This document shows positions 24,674-32,637 of a stretch of 34,912 bases of DNA, piece by piece (position 1 is the stretch's first letter; every line of letters starts with the position of its first letter). The DNA is from Edaphobacter sp. (GTDB lineage: Bacteria; Acidobacteriota; Terriglobia; Terriglobales; Acidobacteriaceae). Both the position numbers and the translations under genes were made by a program. The notes under the pieces were generated by a model that saw only the letters and a program-made list of their open reading frames with translations, did not search any database and had not been told where the DNA came from. Where the stretch lies: the NCBI GenBank assembly GCA_025462645.1, contig JAOAPB010000037.1, forward strand, positions 1-34,912. Direction: 5' to 3'.

Positions 24674-25063
24674 TTGCGAGCTCTAATTATTGATGATTCG
24701 GCAGTGATGAGGAAGGTAATCGAGAGGGCGCTGCGTCAGGCCGGCCTAGAGCTTTCAGAGGTTTTGCAGGCTTCGAATGGCGAGGAGGCGTTGCAGGCTC
24801 TCCGAGGTGATGGGGGGAGTGCCTCTCCCATTGGGTTGATTGTCAGCGACATCAATATGCCGGTTATGGACGGCTTGCAGTTTCTGGAGGCCCGGCGAGA
24901 TGAGAAGCTGGCGGAGGGGGTCCCGGTCGTGATGATTACGACTGAGGGGAGTGAGCCCTTTGTGCTGCGTGCGATTGCTGCCGGGGCTCAGGGGTATATC
25001 TGCAAGCCCTTTACGGCAGACCAGGTGAAGGCGCGGGTACTTCCACTGCTGCAGGTGGCGTGA
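24674..25063 (+). CDS. cheY: CheY-like chemotaxis response regulator
   Basis: The 129 residues form a single receiver domain. The acidic pair Asp7-Asp8, the phosphoacceptor Asp59 (VSDINMPVMDG), the Thr switch region (VVMITTEGSE) and the Lys of ICKPF are all present. The TEGSEP segment after the switch residue is typical of CheY proteins of chemotaxis clusters. With no output domain it probably binds the flagellar switch. It starts at a TTG with GGAGG (24664-24668) 5 bases upstream. The neighbouring cheX-like phosphatase supports the assignment; no CheA is in the window. Confidence 0.88.
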   Translation: MRALIIDDSAVMRKVIERALRQAGLELSEVLQASNGEEALQALRGDGGSASPIGLIVSDINMPVMDGLQFLEARRDEKLAEGVPVVMITTEGSEPFVLRAIAAGAQGYICKPFTADQVKARVLPLLQVA

Positions 25064-25099
25064 TGCTCCAATATTGCTGGACGACTCCTGCGAGGGCTC

Positions 25100-25567
25100 A
25101 TGCTTGGCAATGGCGGCGGTAGCGTGTCGGAGGAACGGATTGCGCGACTTGATTCGGCAGTCTCCGAGGTCTTCGAGATGATGCTCGACCGGAGCTGCGG
25201 ACCCGTAGATGCCGAGATCGGCATCCAGGAGCGAATCACGGCACGGATTCAGTTCTCGGGCGCAATCAGCGGCGAGTGTCTCGTGTACGCGAGCCAGACT
25301 GTGGCGCAGATCGCCGCGGAGGCGCTCCTCGGAACGGTCTCCGAGACCTGCGATCCCATGGTGGAGGACGCCGTGGGCGAGTTGTGCAACATGATCGCGG
25401 GCGGATGGAAGAGCAAGCTGGAGTCGAGCGAGGCGGTTTGCCTGATCTCGGTTCCTGCGGTGACACGCGATGGCGCTCTCGAATTTCAAGATGAGTTCGG
25501 GACGAGCTATCACCGTTGCTATTCCTTTCAGGGGAATGTGTTCGGGGTTACGCTGGCTTTCCAGTGA
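25100..25567 (+). CDS. cheX: CheX-like CheY-P phosphatase
   Basis: The 155-residue protein resembles the CheC/CheX/FliY phosphatase family, which dephosphorylates CheY-P. The helix VEDAVGELCNMIAGGWKSKL (88-107) carries the catalytic E-x2-N pair (Glu94, Asn97), preceded by Glu89/Asp90. One such motif is visible, as expected for CheX, which dimerises. The start at 25100 (ATG) follows cheY by 36 bases; a GTG nine codons on is an alternative. It belongs with the upstream cheY in a two-gene motility operon. Confidence 0.85.
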   Translation: MLGNGGGSVSEERIARLDSAVSEVFEMMLDRSCGPVDAEIGIQERITARIQFSGAISGECLVYASQTVAQIAAEALLGTVSETCDPMVEDAVGELCNMIAGGWKSKLESSEAVCLISVPAVTRDGALEFQDEFGTSYHRCYSFQGNVFGVTLAFQ

Positions 25568-25570
25568 GAA

Positions 25571-25783
25571 GGGGTACCTCCCCCGTATTTTTTAGAGTAA
25601 CTTCTTTGTTGTGTTTAGTTTACGAGGATGGATTGATGCAAACTATTCATAATAAAAGAGTTGCCTAAAAAGTATTCTATCTAAAACAGTTACATTGGGA
25701 AATAACAAGACCCCGGCTTTTGGCCGGGGTCTTTGCTTTGATTCTGTTCTAAGTATAACAAATCGATGGAAACTAATCGGCAA
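25571..25783 (+). repeat. Intergenic 3'-end element, copy A (after cheX)
   Basis: Modules in order on the + strand: GGGGTACCTCCCCC (25571-25584), TGCAAACTATTCAT (25637-25650), a GC-rich hairpin (25708-25732) and AACTAATCGGCAA (25771-25783). It begins 4 bases after the cheX stop. The same modules occur after flgL (16955-17130, - strand). The 35 extra bases of copy A lie between the hairpin and the last module. Confidence 0.75.
25708..25736 (+). terminator. Rho-independent terminator after cheX
   Basis: AGACCCCGGC / GCCGGGGTCT form a perfect 10-bp stem (25708-25717, 25723-25732) with a TTTTG loop, followed by TTGCTTTG. It is the strongest terminator of the window and part of element copy A. 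Confidence 0.85.
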
Positions 25784-26035
25784 CTTTATGTTGTTGTGGA
25801 AGCGTAGGTTAGGTGAGTAGGGGCTTGACAGGTTTTCGGTGAGGGGCGAGAACAGCAGCGATCTCAGAGTGTTCCTTTGTGGTCCTCTTTGTGCCTCTGG
25901 CTTGGGGACAGACACAAGAGTGAGATACTGCGCCTTCGATTGCGGCGCTGATGATGATCGGCTTCCGAGCGCCTTTGGCGCTCAGAGGTGGATCGTTGCG
26001 TATTCTTTATACTTGGTTTTGGGAATGGTATCGAT

Positions 26036-26266
26036 ATGGTTGAAGGGCTCAGATTTCTGTGGAATGCGTCGCGTGGCGACAGGTTGCGGCCCTGGCGAAG
26101 CCCCTACTTGCGTTGGAGGCTTGAGACGTATTCGGGAAAGCGAGCGGAGACGGTGACTGCTCGCGACTTCTGGGATCTGTTCTGGGCAGAGAAGAGACAG
26201 GTGTTCCGATTTCTTCGCTGGACGCGCGAGATCAAAGGCTATGCGGGAGCGAGCGAAGAGCGTTAA
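26036..26266 (+). CDS. Small conserved acidobacterial protein
   Basis: I choose the ATG at 26036 (76 aa). The protein starts MVEGLRFLWNASRGDRLRPW and continues RSPYLRWRLETY, a pattern I recall as a common small protein of Acidobacteriaceae, where it is annotated hypothetical. It is rich in Trp, Arg and Leu and has no signal peptide or membrane segment. An in-frame start 16 codons upstream would add a hydrophobic stretch not shared by the homologues I remember. Function unknown. Confidence 0.6.
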   Translation: MVEGLRFLWNASRGDRLRPWRSPYLRWRLETYSGKRAETVTARDFWDLFWAEKRQVFRFLRWTREIKGYAGASEER

Positions 26267-26400
26267 GCAAGGCAGGGATAGATCATCTCTTCGAGGTACG
26301 CAGCCTGCTAATTCTCCAATACTCCGAATCAAGTAGACGATAATCCGCATCAACTACACTAGACAACTAGACACGCAGCAACCTGACATGGAGTGAAGCT

Positions 26401-27087
26401 ATGAGTGAAAACATGAATCTGAAGGCGCAGGACGGCCATGAGTTGAGCGCATACGTTGCGCGTCCCGCTGGTGAACCGATCGGTGCGCTGGTCCTGATTC
26501 AGGAGATATTCGGCGTCAATGCCCACATTCGAGGCGTCGCTGATGGATATGCCCGGGACGGATTTCTTGTGGTCGCGCCTGCTCTCTTCGACCGCACCGA
26601 GCGCGGCGTGGAGTTGAAGTATGAGGGAGAGGACGCCAAGAAGGCGTACTCCCTGATGGGGACGCTGAATCCCGATACGGCTCTGCTGGATATCGCTGCG
26701 GCCTACGAACTGGCGAAGGAGGCGGGAAAGGGAGTTGGCGTTATCGGTTTCTGCTTTGGCGGACTGATGAGCTGGCTGACCGCGACACGCGGCGAGGCGC
26801 TGAAGATGCAGCCCTCCTGTTGCGTGGGGTACTATCCGGGAGGCATCGGCAAGTTTGCTGCCGAGGAGCCTAGCTGTCCGGTTTTGTTGCACTTCGGTGG
26901 TGACGACACGCATATCGGCGCGGACCAGATCGAGGCAGTGCGCTCCGCCCATCCTGAGGTGGAGATCTACATCTACCCGGGGGCTGAGCATGGATTCAAC
27001 TGCGATGCGCGGGCGAGCTACAATCCGCCGTCGGCGAAGCTGGCGCGGGAGAGAACACTGGCGTTCCTGAAGACGCATGTTGCTTAG
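26401..27087 (+). CDS. Dienelactone hydrolase family protein
   Basis: An alpha/beta hydrolase of 228 residues close to the dienelactone hydrolase type, which cleaves enol-lactones in chlorocatechol degradation; most genomic members have other, unknown ester substrates. The Cys-His-Asp triad is Cys118 (GFCFGG nucleophile elbow), Asp168 or Asp169 (FGGDDTHIG) and His197 (PGAEHGFN). The oxyanion-side Glu is in LIQEIFGVN (Glu35). No signal peptide, so cytoplasmic. Not in an obvious operon. Confidence 0.88.
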   Translation: MSENMNLKAQDGHELSAYVARPAGEPIGALVLIQEIFGVNAHIRGVADGYARDGFLVVAPALFDRTERGVELKYEGEDAKKAYSLMGTLNPDTALLDIAAAYELAKEAGKGVGVIGFCFGGLMSWLTATRGEALKMQPSCCVGYYPGGIGKFAAEEPSCPVLLHFGGDDTHIGADQIEAVRSAHPEVEIYIYPGAEHGFNCDARASYNPPSAKLARERTLAFLKTHVA

Positions 27088-27129
27088 GTACTTGGTTTTG
27101 CCTCTTTGATAGATGCAGGGTCACCTTTA

Positions 27130-27159
27130 TTGCCGCGTTTCCTCAAGCGGTGCTATCCT
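27130..27159 (+). promoter_or_regulatory. Probable sigma-70 promoter of rpsO
   Basis: TTGCCG (27130-27135), 18 bases, then TATCCT (27154-27159), preceded by TG at the extended -10 position. Transcription would start near 27166, about 45 bases before the rpsO start codon. Confidence 0.45.
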
Positions 27160-27209
27160 TATGCAGACACTAAGAGAGTGGACTAGAAGATCAGGAGCAG
27201 AAAACAGCT

Positions 27210-27476
27210 GTGTTGGCATCCGCTAAAAAGACAGACATTATTGAGAAGTTTCGCACACATGACTCCGACACCGGGAGCCCCGAGGTACAGATCGCGATTC
27301 TGAGCGAGCGCATCGGTGAATTGACGGAACACTTCAAGGCACATAAGAAGGACCACGGATCACGCCGCGGACTTCTCATGCTTGTGAGCAAGCGTCGGCG
27401 CCTGCTTGATTACCTGAAGAAGTGCGATGCCGACCGCTATCGCGACGTCATCGGCAAGCTCGGAATCCGCAAGTAA
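27210..27476 (+). CDS. rpsO: Small ribosomal subunit protein uS15
   Basis: S15 is a primary 16S rRNA-binding protein that organises the central domain of the 30S subunit. The 88 residues match the family: [40 protein letters not shown], and [20 protein letters not shown]. The start is GTG at 27210 with AGGAG 12 bases upstream, a long spacing; TTG at 27213 is also possible. In E. coli S15 represses its own mRNA; no pseudoknot was established here. pnp follows, the common rpsO-pnp order. Confidence 0.96.
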   Translation: MLASAKKTDIIEKFRTHDSDTGSPEVQIAILSERIGELTEHFKAHKKDHGSRRGLLMLVSKRRRLLDYLKKCDADRYRDVIGKLGIRK

Positions 27477-27653
27477 CGCACCATCTCCGGAGACACCGTT
27501 CAAACTATGGAAGCACGCCCGGCCTCATTCGGCTGCAAACTTCGTGCAAGGTCGAGCAAGACCTTGTCGCAGGAGTTGCCGACGATGGTAGGCGTGGATG
27601 GTGTCTCTGTTGTTCCGGGAGCCGGTAGATCTCAGCCCGCAACAGATTCAATC

Positions 27654-27704
27654 AGTGCAGCTCTGTGACGGCGCGATAGCCGAATCAGCGGAGCTGCACT
27701 TTTT
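27654..27704 (+). terminator. Long-loop hairpin/terminator between rpsO and pnp
   Basis: AGTGCAGCTC (27654-27663) pairs perfectly with GAGCTGCACT (27691-27700). The 27-base loop can form an inner CGGC/GCCG stem. TTTT follows directly. In this position it may terminate rpsO transcripts and act as a processing or autoregulation site for PNPase, as described for the E. coli rpsO-pnp leader; that role is inferred. Confidence 0.65.
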
Positions 27705-27775
27705 CGCGCCCGCAACGCGGATGACGCGATGCAAAAGTTTCCTAACACGATAGATAAAGAGAGAAGAGAGGCAAC

Positions 27776-30196
27776 ATGAAACAAGATGTCACAGTAGAGC
27801 TTGCCGGCGGCAAGCAAATTAAATTTGAGACAGGGCGCATGGCCAAGCAGGCCTCTGGCGCGGCGCTCACATCGAGTGGCGACAACGTAGTTCTGGCGAC
27901 TGCCGTAGCATCGCCAGACCCCAAAGAAGGTATCGATTTCTTTCCCCTCACCGTTGAGTACCGCGAGTTCACCTATGCGGGTGGCCGGATTCCAGGAGGG
28001 TTCATCAAGCGCGAGGGCCGTCCGAGCGAGAAGGAGATTCTGACGAGCCGTCAGATCGATCGTCCTATTCGTCCGCTGTTCCCAGAGGCGTTTCGGAATG
28101 AGACGCAGGTCGTTGCCTTCGTCTACTCCGCAGACAAAGAGAACGATCCTGATGTGCTTGGGATCAACGGCGCGAGCTGCGCGCTGGCGCTGAGCGATAT
28201 TCCGTTCCACGGGCCAGTGGGCGCTGTGCGAATCGGCATCGTGGACGGCGAGTTTGTCGTGAACCCAACCTATGACGAGCGCGCGAAGAGCCAGCTGAAC
28301 ATCATGGTCGTGGGCACGAAGGACGGCATCGTGATGATCGAGTCCGGCGCGAAGGAGATTGCCGAAGACCGTGTTGTCGACGCCATCGAGTTTGCGCATG
28401 AGCAGATCAAGAAGATCTGCTCCGCGATCGAAGATCTGGTCAGTCGTGCAGGAAAGGCGAAGCGGCTCGTCTCCGCGGTGGAGATCGACCAGGAGTATCT
28501 GAGCGCGCTGACGGCCAAGGTCGGCGAGAGGCTGAAGGATGCTCTCGACACGCAGAAGCACCCGAAGTTCGAGAGCTATGCGCTGGTGAAGGCGATCAAG
28601 GACGAGCTGAAGCTGGAGCTGCCGGAGGGCGATGCAGCCGCTGCGAAGAAACTCAGCAAGTACTACGAGCTGCTGCGCGAGAATATCTTCCGCGAACAGG
28701 TTTTGAAGGAACGGATTCGGCCAGATCATCGCGCGTTCGATCAGATCCGCGAGGTGACGGTTGAGGTTGGGGTTCTTCCGCGTGTTCACGGCTCTGCGCT
28801 GTTTACACGTGGTGAGACACAGGCTCTGGTCAGTGCGACTCTTGGCACTACGGACGATGCTCAGCGCCTGGAGAGCTATGAAGGCGAGCAGAAGCGTCGC
28901 TTCATGCTGCACTATAACTTCCCTCCGTTTTCGGTCGGCGAGGTTGGCAGGATGACCGGTGTTGGACGGCGCGAGATTGGACATGGCGCACTGGCTTTCC
29001 GAGCGATTGAGGCTGTATTGCCGGCTGAAGATGAGTCTCCGTATACGCTGCGTGTTGTCTCGGACATTCTTGAATCGAATGGGTCGTCTTCGATGGCCAC
29101 GGTCTGCGGTGCGTCGCTTGCGCTGATGCAGGCTGGCATTCCGATCAAGGGATCGGTTGCGGGCGTTGCCATGGGCCTGGTCAAGGAGAGCGACAACTAC
29201 GCTATCCTGACGGACATTGCCGGCGCGGAGGATCACTACGGCGACATGGACTTCAAGGTGGCCGGAACTCGCAAGGGCATTACGGCACTCCAGATGGACA
29301 TCAAGATTATGGGCATTACTCCGCAGATTATGCGGGAGGCTCTGGAGCAGGCGCGGCGAGGCAGACTGTCGCTACTGGATACAATGGATGCAACGATCTC
29401 GGGCGCGAGCGAGGAGAAGTCGCAGTTTGCTCCTCGGATCCACACCATCCAGATTCCGACTGACAAGATTCGCGACCTGATTGGGCCGGGAGGCAAGGTG
29501 ATCCGTGGGATCATCGATGCGACTGGTGTGAAGATCGATGTCGACGATACGGGCCGGGTCAATGTCGCTTCGAGCGATGCTGATGGTCTGGCGCGCGCGA
29601 TCCAGATGATCAGCGATCTTACCGCCGTTCCCGAGATTGGGAAGACCTATCTGGGCAAGGTGGTTCGGCTTGCTGAGTTTGGCGCGTTCGTTGAGATCTT
29701 CCCTGGCACGGATGGATTGCTGCACGTCTCCGAGATCGCGGAACATCGCGTGAAGGAGGTCAAGGACGAGCTTCGTGAGGGCGACCAGATTCTGGTGAAG
29801 GTGCTCGCGATCGAAGGGAATCGTATCAAGCTTTCACGGAAGGCGGTTCTGCGCGAGCAGCGTGCGAAGCTTGGGTTGCCTGAGCCGGGACAGATCGGAG
29901 CTGATGGCGCGAATGTCGAGGCTGGTGCATCAGTGGGACGGGGCGGAGATTCGCCGGTCGCTGATGATGTTGCGGCTGAAGACGGCGATGACTTCGACGA
30001 AGAGGGCGATGAAGCAGGTGATGAGCCTAACTTCAATCGCGCTGATGGCACGGCTCCAGCTCCGCGAGTTGGAGGCGGGCCGGGACCAAATGGAGCAGGC
30101 GGTCCTGGTGGACAGCGTCGGCCGGGTAGCAGGCGTCGTCGTGGCGGTCGCCGGCCTGGAGCTGGTACAGCACCGCAAGGCGGCGGTAATCAGTAG
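27776..30196 (+). CDS. pnp: Polyribonucleotide nucleotidyltransferase (PNPase)
   Basis: PNPase degrades RNA 3' to 5' by phosphorolysis. The protein has two RNase PH domains (first with YREFTYAGGRIPGGFIKREG; second with RGETQALVSATLGT and FPPFSVGEVGRMTGVGRREI), and a KH domain near 555-615 (IPTDKIRDLIGPGGKVIRGI). An S1 domain follows near 620-685 (LGKVVRLAEFGAFVEIFPGT). At 806 aa it exceeds the usual 700-720 by a tail of about 110 residues: first acidic (EDGDDFDEEGDEAGDEP), then Gly/Arg-rich (RRPGSRRRRGGRRPG). It starts at ATG 27776 after an AGAGAAGAGAGG stretch and ends in a terminator. Confidence 0.97.
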   Translation: MKQDVTVELAGGKQIKFETGRMAKQASGAALTSSGDNVVLATAVASPDPKEGIDFFPLTVEYREFTYAGGRIPGGFIKREGRPSEKEILTSRQIDRPIRPLFPEAFRNETQVVAFVYSADKENDPDVLGINGASCALALSDIPFHGPVGAVRIGIVDGEFVVNPTYDERAKSQLNIMVVGTKDGIVMIESGAKEIAEDRVVDAIEFAHEQIKKICSAIEDLVSRAGKAKRLVSAVEIDQEYLSALTAKVGERLKDALDTQKHPKFESYALVKAIKDELKLELPEGDAAAAKKLSKYYELLRENIFREQVLKERIRPDHRAFDQIREVTVEVGVLPRVHGSALFTRGETQALVSATLGTTDDAQRLESYEGEQKRRFMLHYNFPPFSVGEVGRMTGVGRREIGHGALAFRAIEAVLPAEDESPYTLRVVSDILESNGSSSMATVCGASLALMQAGIPIKGSVAGVAMGLVKESDNYAILTDIAGAEDHYGDMDFKVAGTRKGITALQMDIKIMGITPQIMREALEQARRGRLSLLDTMDATISGASEEKSQFAPRIHTIQIPTDKIRDLIGPGGKVIRGIIDATGVKIDVDDTGRVNVASSDADGLARAIQMISDLTAVPEIGKTYLGKVVRLAEFGAFVEIFPGTDGLLHVSEIAEHRVKEVKDELREGDQILVKVLAIEGNRIKLSRKAVLREQRAKLGLPEPGQIGADGANVEAGASVGRGGDSPVADDVAAEDGDDFDEEGDEAGDEPNFNRADGTAPAPRVGGGPGPNGAGGPGGQRRPGSRRRRGGRRPGAGTAPQGGGNQ

Positions 30197-30219
30197 GCTG
30201 TCTTTGGGGATGAAGCAGG

Positions 30220-30248
30220 GGGTCGCGCTAAGGCGCGGCCCTTTTGTT
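30220..30248 (+). terminator. Rho-independent terminator after pnp
   Basis: GGGTCGCGC / GCGCGGCCC form a 9-bp stem with one G-T pair and loop TAAG, followed by TTTTGTTT. It lies 23 bases after the pnp stop. Confidence 0.8.
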
Positions 30249-30280
30249 TGGGATGCGTTGCTTTATGGGGCGGGTCTCTT

Positions 30281-31165
30281 ATGAGGAGATCTCTGTGGAT
30301 TGTGTTCAGTGTTTTTTGTCTCCTTTCCTCTGCTGTCTGGTTGATTCCGCCAGGTGCAGGGGATGCGCTTCCTCTGCTTGAGCAGCAGTGTCTGCTTTAC
30401 GTTGTCGCTGGGTTGGGTGCGCTTCTGTTTGTGAAGAGGGGAGTGTGGGCTCGAATCGCGGAACTTCGTTGGGCCCGGTTAGCGATTGCCGGAGTGATTT
30501 TTCTTAGTGTGCCGGCGGTGTTGATTGAGTCTGTTGGGAGCCGCGTTCCTGCCGTGAATCGGTCTGCAGCGTTCGCGCTGCTTCCGGCTGTTGTGGTGCT
30601 TGTGACAGTAAGCCGCTCGAATGCTGAAGAAGGACGGAGATTTCTTGCTCCGTCGCTGATGGCGTTTGGCGGCGTTTTGCTGCTTCTTCCGGTTGCATTG
30701 CCTGGGTCTGCAAGAGAGTGGGCGATGCTGGCCGTTGTCTGTCTGGCCGTGGGGCTGGTCGCAATTGCAGGTGTTTGGATCTATCAATTGTTGCAGGCGG
30801 TTGCTGTTGTGGATGCCATTGCGTTGATGTGTCTTGTGAATGCGCTGTCTTTGCTGACCTGGTGTTCCGTTACTGGATCGCTTGTCTGGCAGTGGAGTGA
30901 GTTTGGGACGATGGTTTCTATAGCTTCACTGGTTGATCTGGTCACGCTGGTTTTGCTGATATGGCTTTTGAGGGAGATGTCGCCGGTGCGTTTTGCTGCG
31001 CGGTATCTTCTGATCCCGCTGCTTACCGTGGTTGAGGGGTATATTGTCCTGCGGCCCGAGTTGACGGTGAGGATGGGAGCGGGGGCCGCTTTGCTGACAG
31101 CAGGAGCCGCGTGGATATTATTTTCAAAGGTAACAGGAGATGAGGCGGTCTTGTCATTGCGATGA
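30281..31165 (+). CDS. Multi-pass membrane protein, EamA/DMT-like
   Basis: I use the ATG at 30281 (294 aa); an in-frame ATG at 30248 overlaps the pnp terminator. Ten hydrophobic segments are visible, among them LWIVFSVFCLLSSAVWLI, LAIAGVIFLSVPAVLIESV, AMLAVVCLAVGLVAIAGVWI and the last, MGAGAALLTAGAAWILFS. This layout, and the last two segments in particular (YLLIPLLTVVEGYIVLRPEL ...), resembles EamA/drug-metabolite transporters, though the first half lacks the usual motifs. Substrate unknown. Confidence 0.6.
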   Translation: MRRSLWIVFSVFCLLSSAVWLIPPGAGDALPLLEQQCLLYVVAGLGALLFVKRGVWARIAELRWARLAIAGVIFLSVPAVLIESVGSRVPAVNRSAAFALLPAVVVLVTVSRSNAEEGRRFLAPSLMAFGGVLLLLPVALPGSAREWAMLAVVCLAVGLVAIAGVWIYQLLQAVAVVDAIALMCLVNALSLLTWCSVTGSLVWQWSEFGTMVSIASLVDLVTLVLLIWLLREMSPVRFAARYLLIPLLTVVEGYIVLRPELTVRMGAGAALLTAGAAWILFSKVTGDEAVLSLR

Positions 31166-31204
31166 TACTTTTCTGCCGTCGGCCGGAGGGGTAAACTGCG
31201 GAGA

Positions 31205-31615
31205 ATGGCTGCTTCAATGTACATCGTGGTTGAGGGCGAGGACCCTGGGTTCGATATCTTCGTGAATGGGCGCTCGTTGGCACGGTATGAGGATGCTCTG
31301 GAGCGATTGGCGCTGCGGTTGGGGGTTAAACCGCTGATCGAATTCTTTTCGGCGGATGAGAACTCGATGTCTCTGTTGATTGAGGAAGGGGCAGGGAACA
31401 AGGAGTTGATGCAACGACTGCCTCCGCCTCAGTGGTACTCGGCAGCGGATGGTCTGGTTACGGTGCGTGCGTTGGTTGAGGCGCTAGAGGATGAGCCGCA
31501 GCAGCTTGGATCGGATGGGGAGCAGGTGCTCGGGGAACTGCTGGAATACTGCAAGGTGCTGGAGAAGACCAGGACGCGGGAGATGCGGTGGCATCTGGCG
31601 GTGAGCTGGCGTTAG
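31205..31615 (+). CDS. Conserved hypothetical protein
   Basis: The 136-residue protein is acidic and likely cytoplasmic. It starts MAASMYIVVEGEDPGFDIFV and shows an alpha/beta alternation with segments ALERLALRLGVKPLIEFFSA and ALVEALEDEPQQLGSDGEQV. No domain is recognised with certainty. The ATG at 31205 is very close to GGAG (31200-31203), so the ATG at 31217 (MYIVVEGED) may be the real start. It follows the membrane protein by 39 bases and converges on the hydrolase gene, with a shared hairpin. Confidence 0.65.
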   Translation: MAASMYIVVEGEDPGFDIFVNGRSLARYEDALERLALRLGVKPLIEFFSADENSMSLLIEEGAGNKELMQRLPPPQWYSAADGLVTVRALVEALEDEPQQLGSDGEQVLGELLEYCKVLEKTRTREMRWHLAVSWR

Positions 31616-31630
31616 GCGCGCAGCTCACCG
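31599..31630. terminator. Bidirectional hairpin between convergent genes
   Basis: CGGTGAGCTG (31599-31608) and CAGCTCACCG (31621-31630) are perfect inverted arms around a 12-base loop that contains the TAG stop of the + strand gene. The - strand hydrolase gene ends 9 bases to the right. No T tract on the + side beyond GTTCCTGATTT. Confidence 0.55.
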
Positions 31631-31639
31631 GTTCCTGAT

Positions 31640-32428
31640 TTAGTGGCGTGTTTCGGTGCTGGATGCCGGGGTGGCGGATTGGTCGCCCTCGGCTAGTTTG
31701 CGGTGGAAGAGATCGAAGACGAGGCCGTAGAGGCTATAGGCTAGCTCGGGATCGTAACGTGCGCCTTCGTCACGCATGAAGGCGTGGGCTCCGTTGACCT
31801 CGTGCCAGCTTAAGCGGATTCCTAGCTCGTTGAGGCGGTTGAGAACCTTCATGCGGCCTTCTGTGGGGATGTGGGGGTCCTGACGGCCCCAGATCATGAG
31901 GAGTTCACCTTTGATGTCGGCGGCGCGTTGGATGGAGTCGTCGTTCATGCCTTTGCCGAGACCAGCTTTGTGGATGTCGGTGGCGTAGAAGCAGGCTGTG
32001 GCGAGGACGTCGGGGTTCATGGCGGCTCGGAAGGCGAGGTGGCCGCCGATGCAGATGCCCATGGCTCCGATGCGGCCGGTGCAGTCGGGGCGTGACTTGA
32101 GATGGTCGATGGCGGCGCGCGCGTCGGCGTCGTAGCTAGCGAGTTCCTTGGTGGTTTTGAGGACGTTGCCGCGGTCGGAGCCGGCCTGGTCGTAGGCGAG
32201 GATGGTTCCGGCTGGCTCAAACTCGTGATAGATCTCCGGCATGGCGACGACGTAACCGTGTCCGGCGAGCATAGCTGCGGTGCGACGGATGGGCGCAGTG
32301 ATCTGGAAGATCTCGGAGTAGAAGACGATGCCGGGGTAGCGGCCAGGAGCGCCTGGGCGGACGATGTGAGTCCGCATGGGACCGCCTGGTGTCTCGAGCG
32401 TTACGTGTTCGTCGTTGATGATGATCAT
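31640..32428 (-). CDS. Dienelactone hydrolase family protein
   Basis: This 262-residue alpha/beta hydrolase has the DLH-type triad Cys126 (GICIGGHLAF), Asp184 (GRQDPHIP) and His215 (NGAHAFMRDEG), with the Glu of FYSEIFQI (Glu39) near the N-terminus. The sequence is clearly different from the DLH-family protein at 26401-27087, so the two are ancient paralogs rather than a recent duplicate. No signal peptide. Natural ester or lactone substrate unknown. It is divergent from the acyltransferase gene at 32638. Confidence 0.9.
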   Translation of the reverse strand: MIIINDEHVTLETPGGPMRTHIVRPGAPGRYPGIVFYSEIFQITAPIRRTAAMLAGHGYVVAMPEIYHEFEPAGTILAYDQAGSDRGNVLKTTKELASYDADARAAIDHLKSRPDCTGRIGAMGICIGGHLAFRAAMNPDVLATACFYATDIHKAGLGKGMNDDSIQRAADIKGELLMIWGRQDPHIPTEGRMKVLNRLNELGIRLSWHEVNGAHAFMRDEGARYDPELAYSLYGLVFDLFHRKLAEGDQSATPASSTETRH

Positions 32429-32511
32429 GTTGTCTAAAGTCTCCAGAGTTATTTCAGCCCTATTTTAGGGGTTGTTATTGAAGATAAGGATACGGCTCTG
32501 CAAAGACAACG

Positions 32512-32521
32512 ATAACGTTAT
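32512..32521. promoter_or_regulatory. 10-bp palindrome in a divergent spacer
   Basis: ATAACGTTAT is a perfect palindrome in the 209-base spacer between the hydrolase (-) and the acyltransferase (+). It could be an operator for one of them; it is short enough to occur by chance. Confidence 0.25.
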
Positions 32522-32637
32522 GGTCAAACGCGCGAGTTATTCGGATGAGCGAATTCGTTTGATAGTCTGAGAAGGTTCGGAACGGGGGCGCTGATGATCC
32601 GGGAAGTGCTTCAGATAATGGTGGAGAGAGATAATCT

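Larger units (their letters stand above)
25568..26035. other. Intergenic region after cheX
   Basis: The 468-base gap contains element copy A (25571-25783) with its terminator, then about 250 bases in which I see nothing definite. Reading frames there on either strand (for example 25839-26156) show no recognisable protein and no ribosome-binding site. Confidence 0.6.

Noticed and set aside
27632..29236. 534-codon frame antisense to pnp
   Set aside because: Shadow of a certain gene; Arg/Leu/His-rich, no domain or ribosome-binding site.
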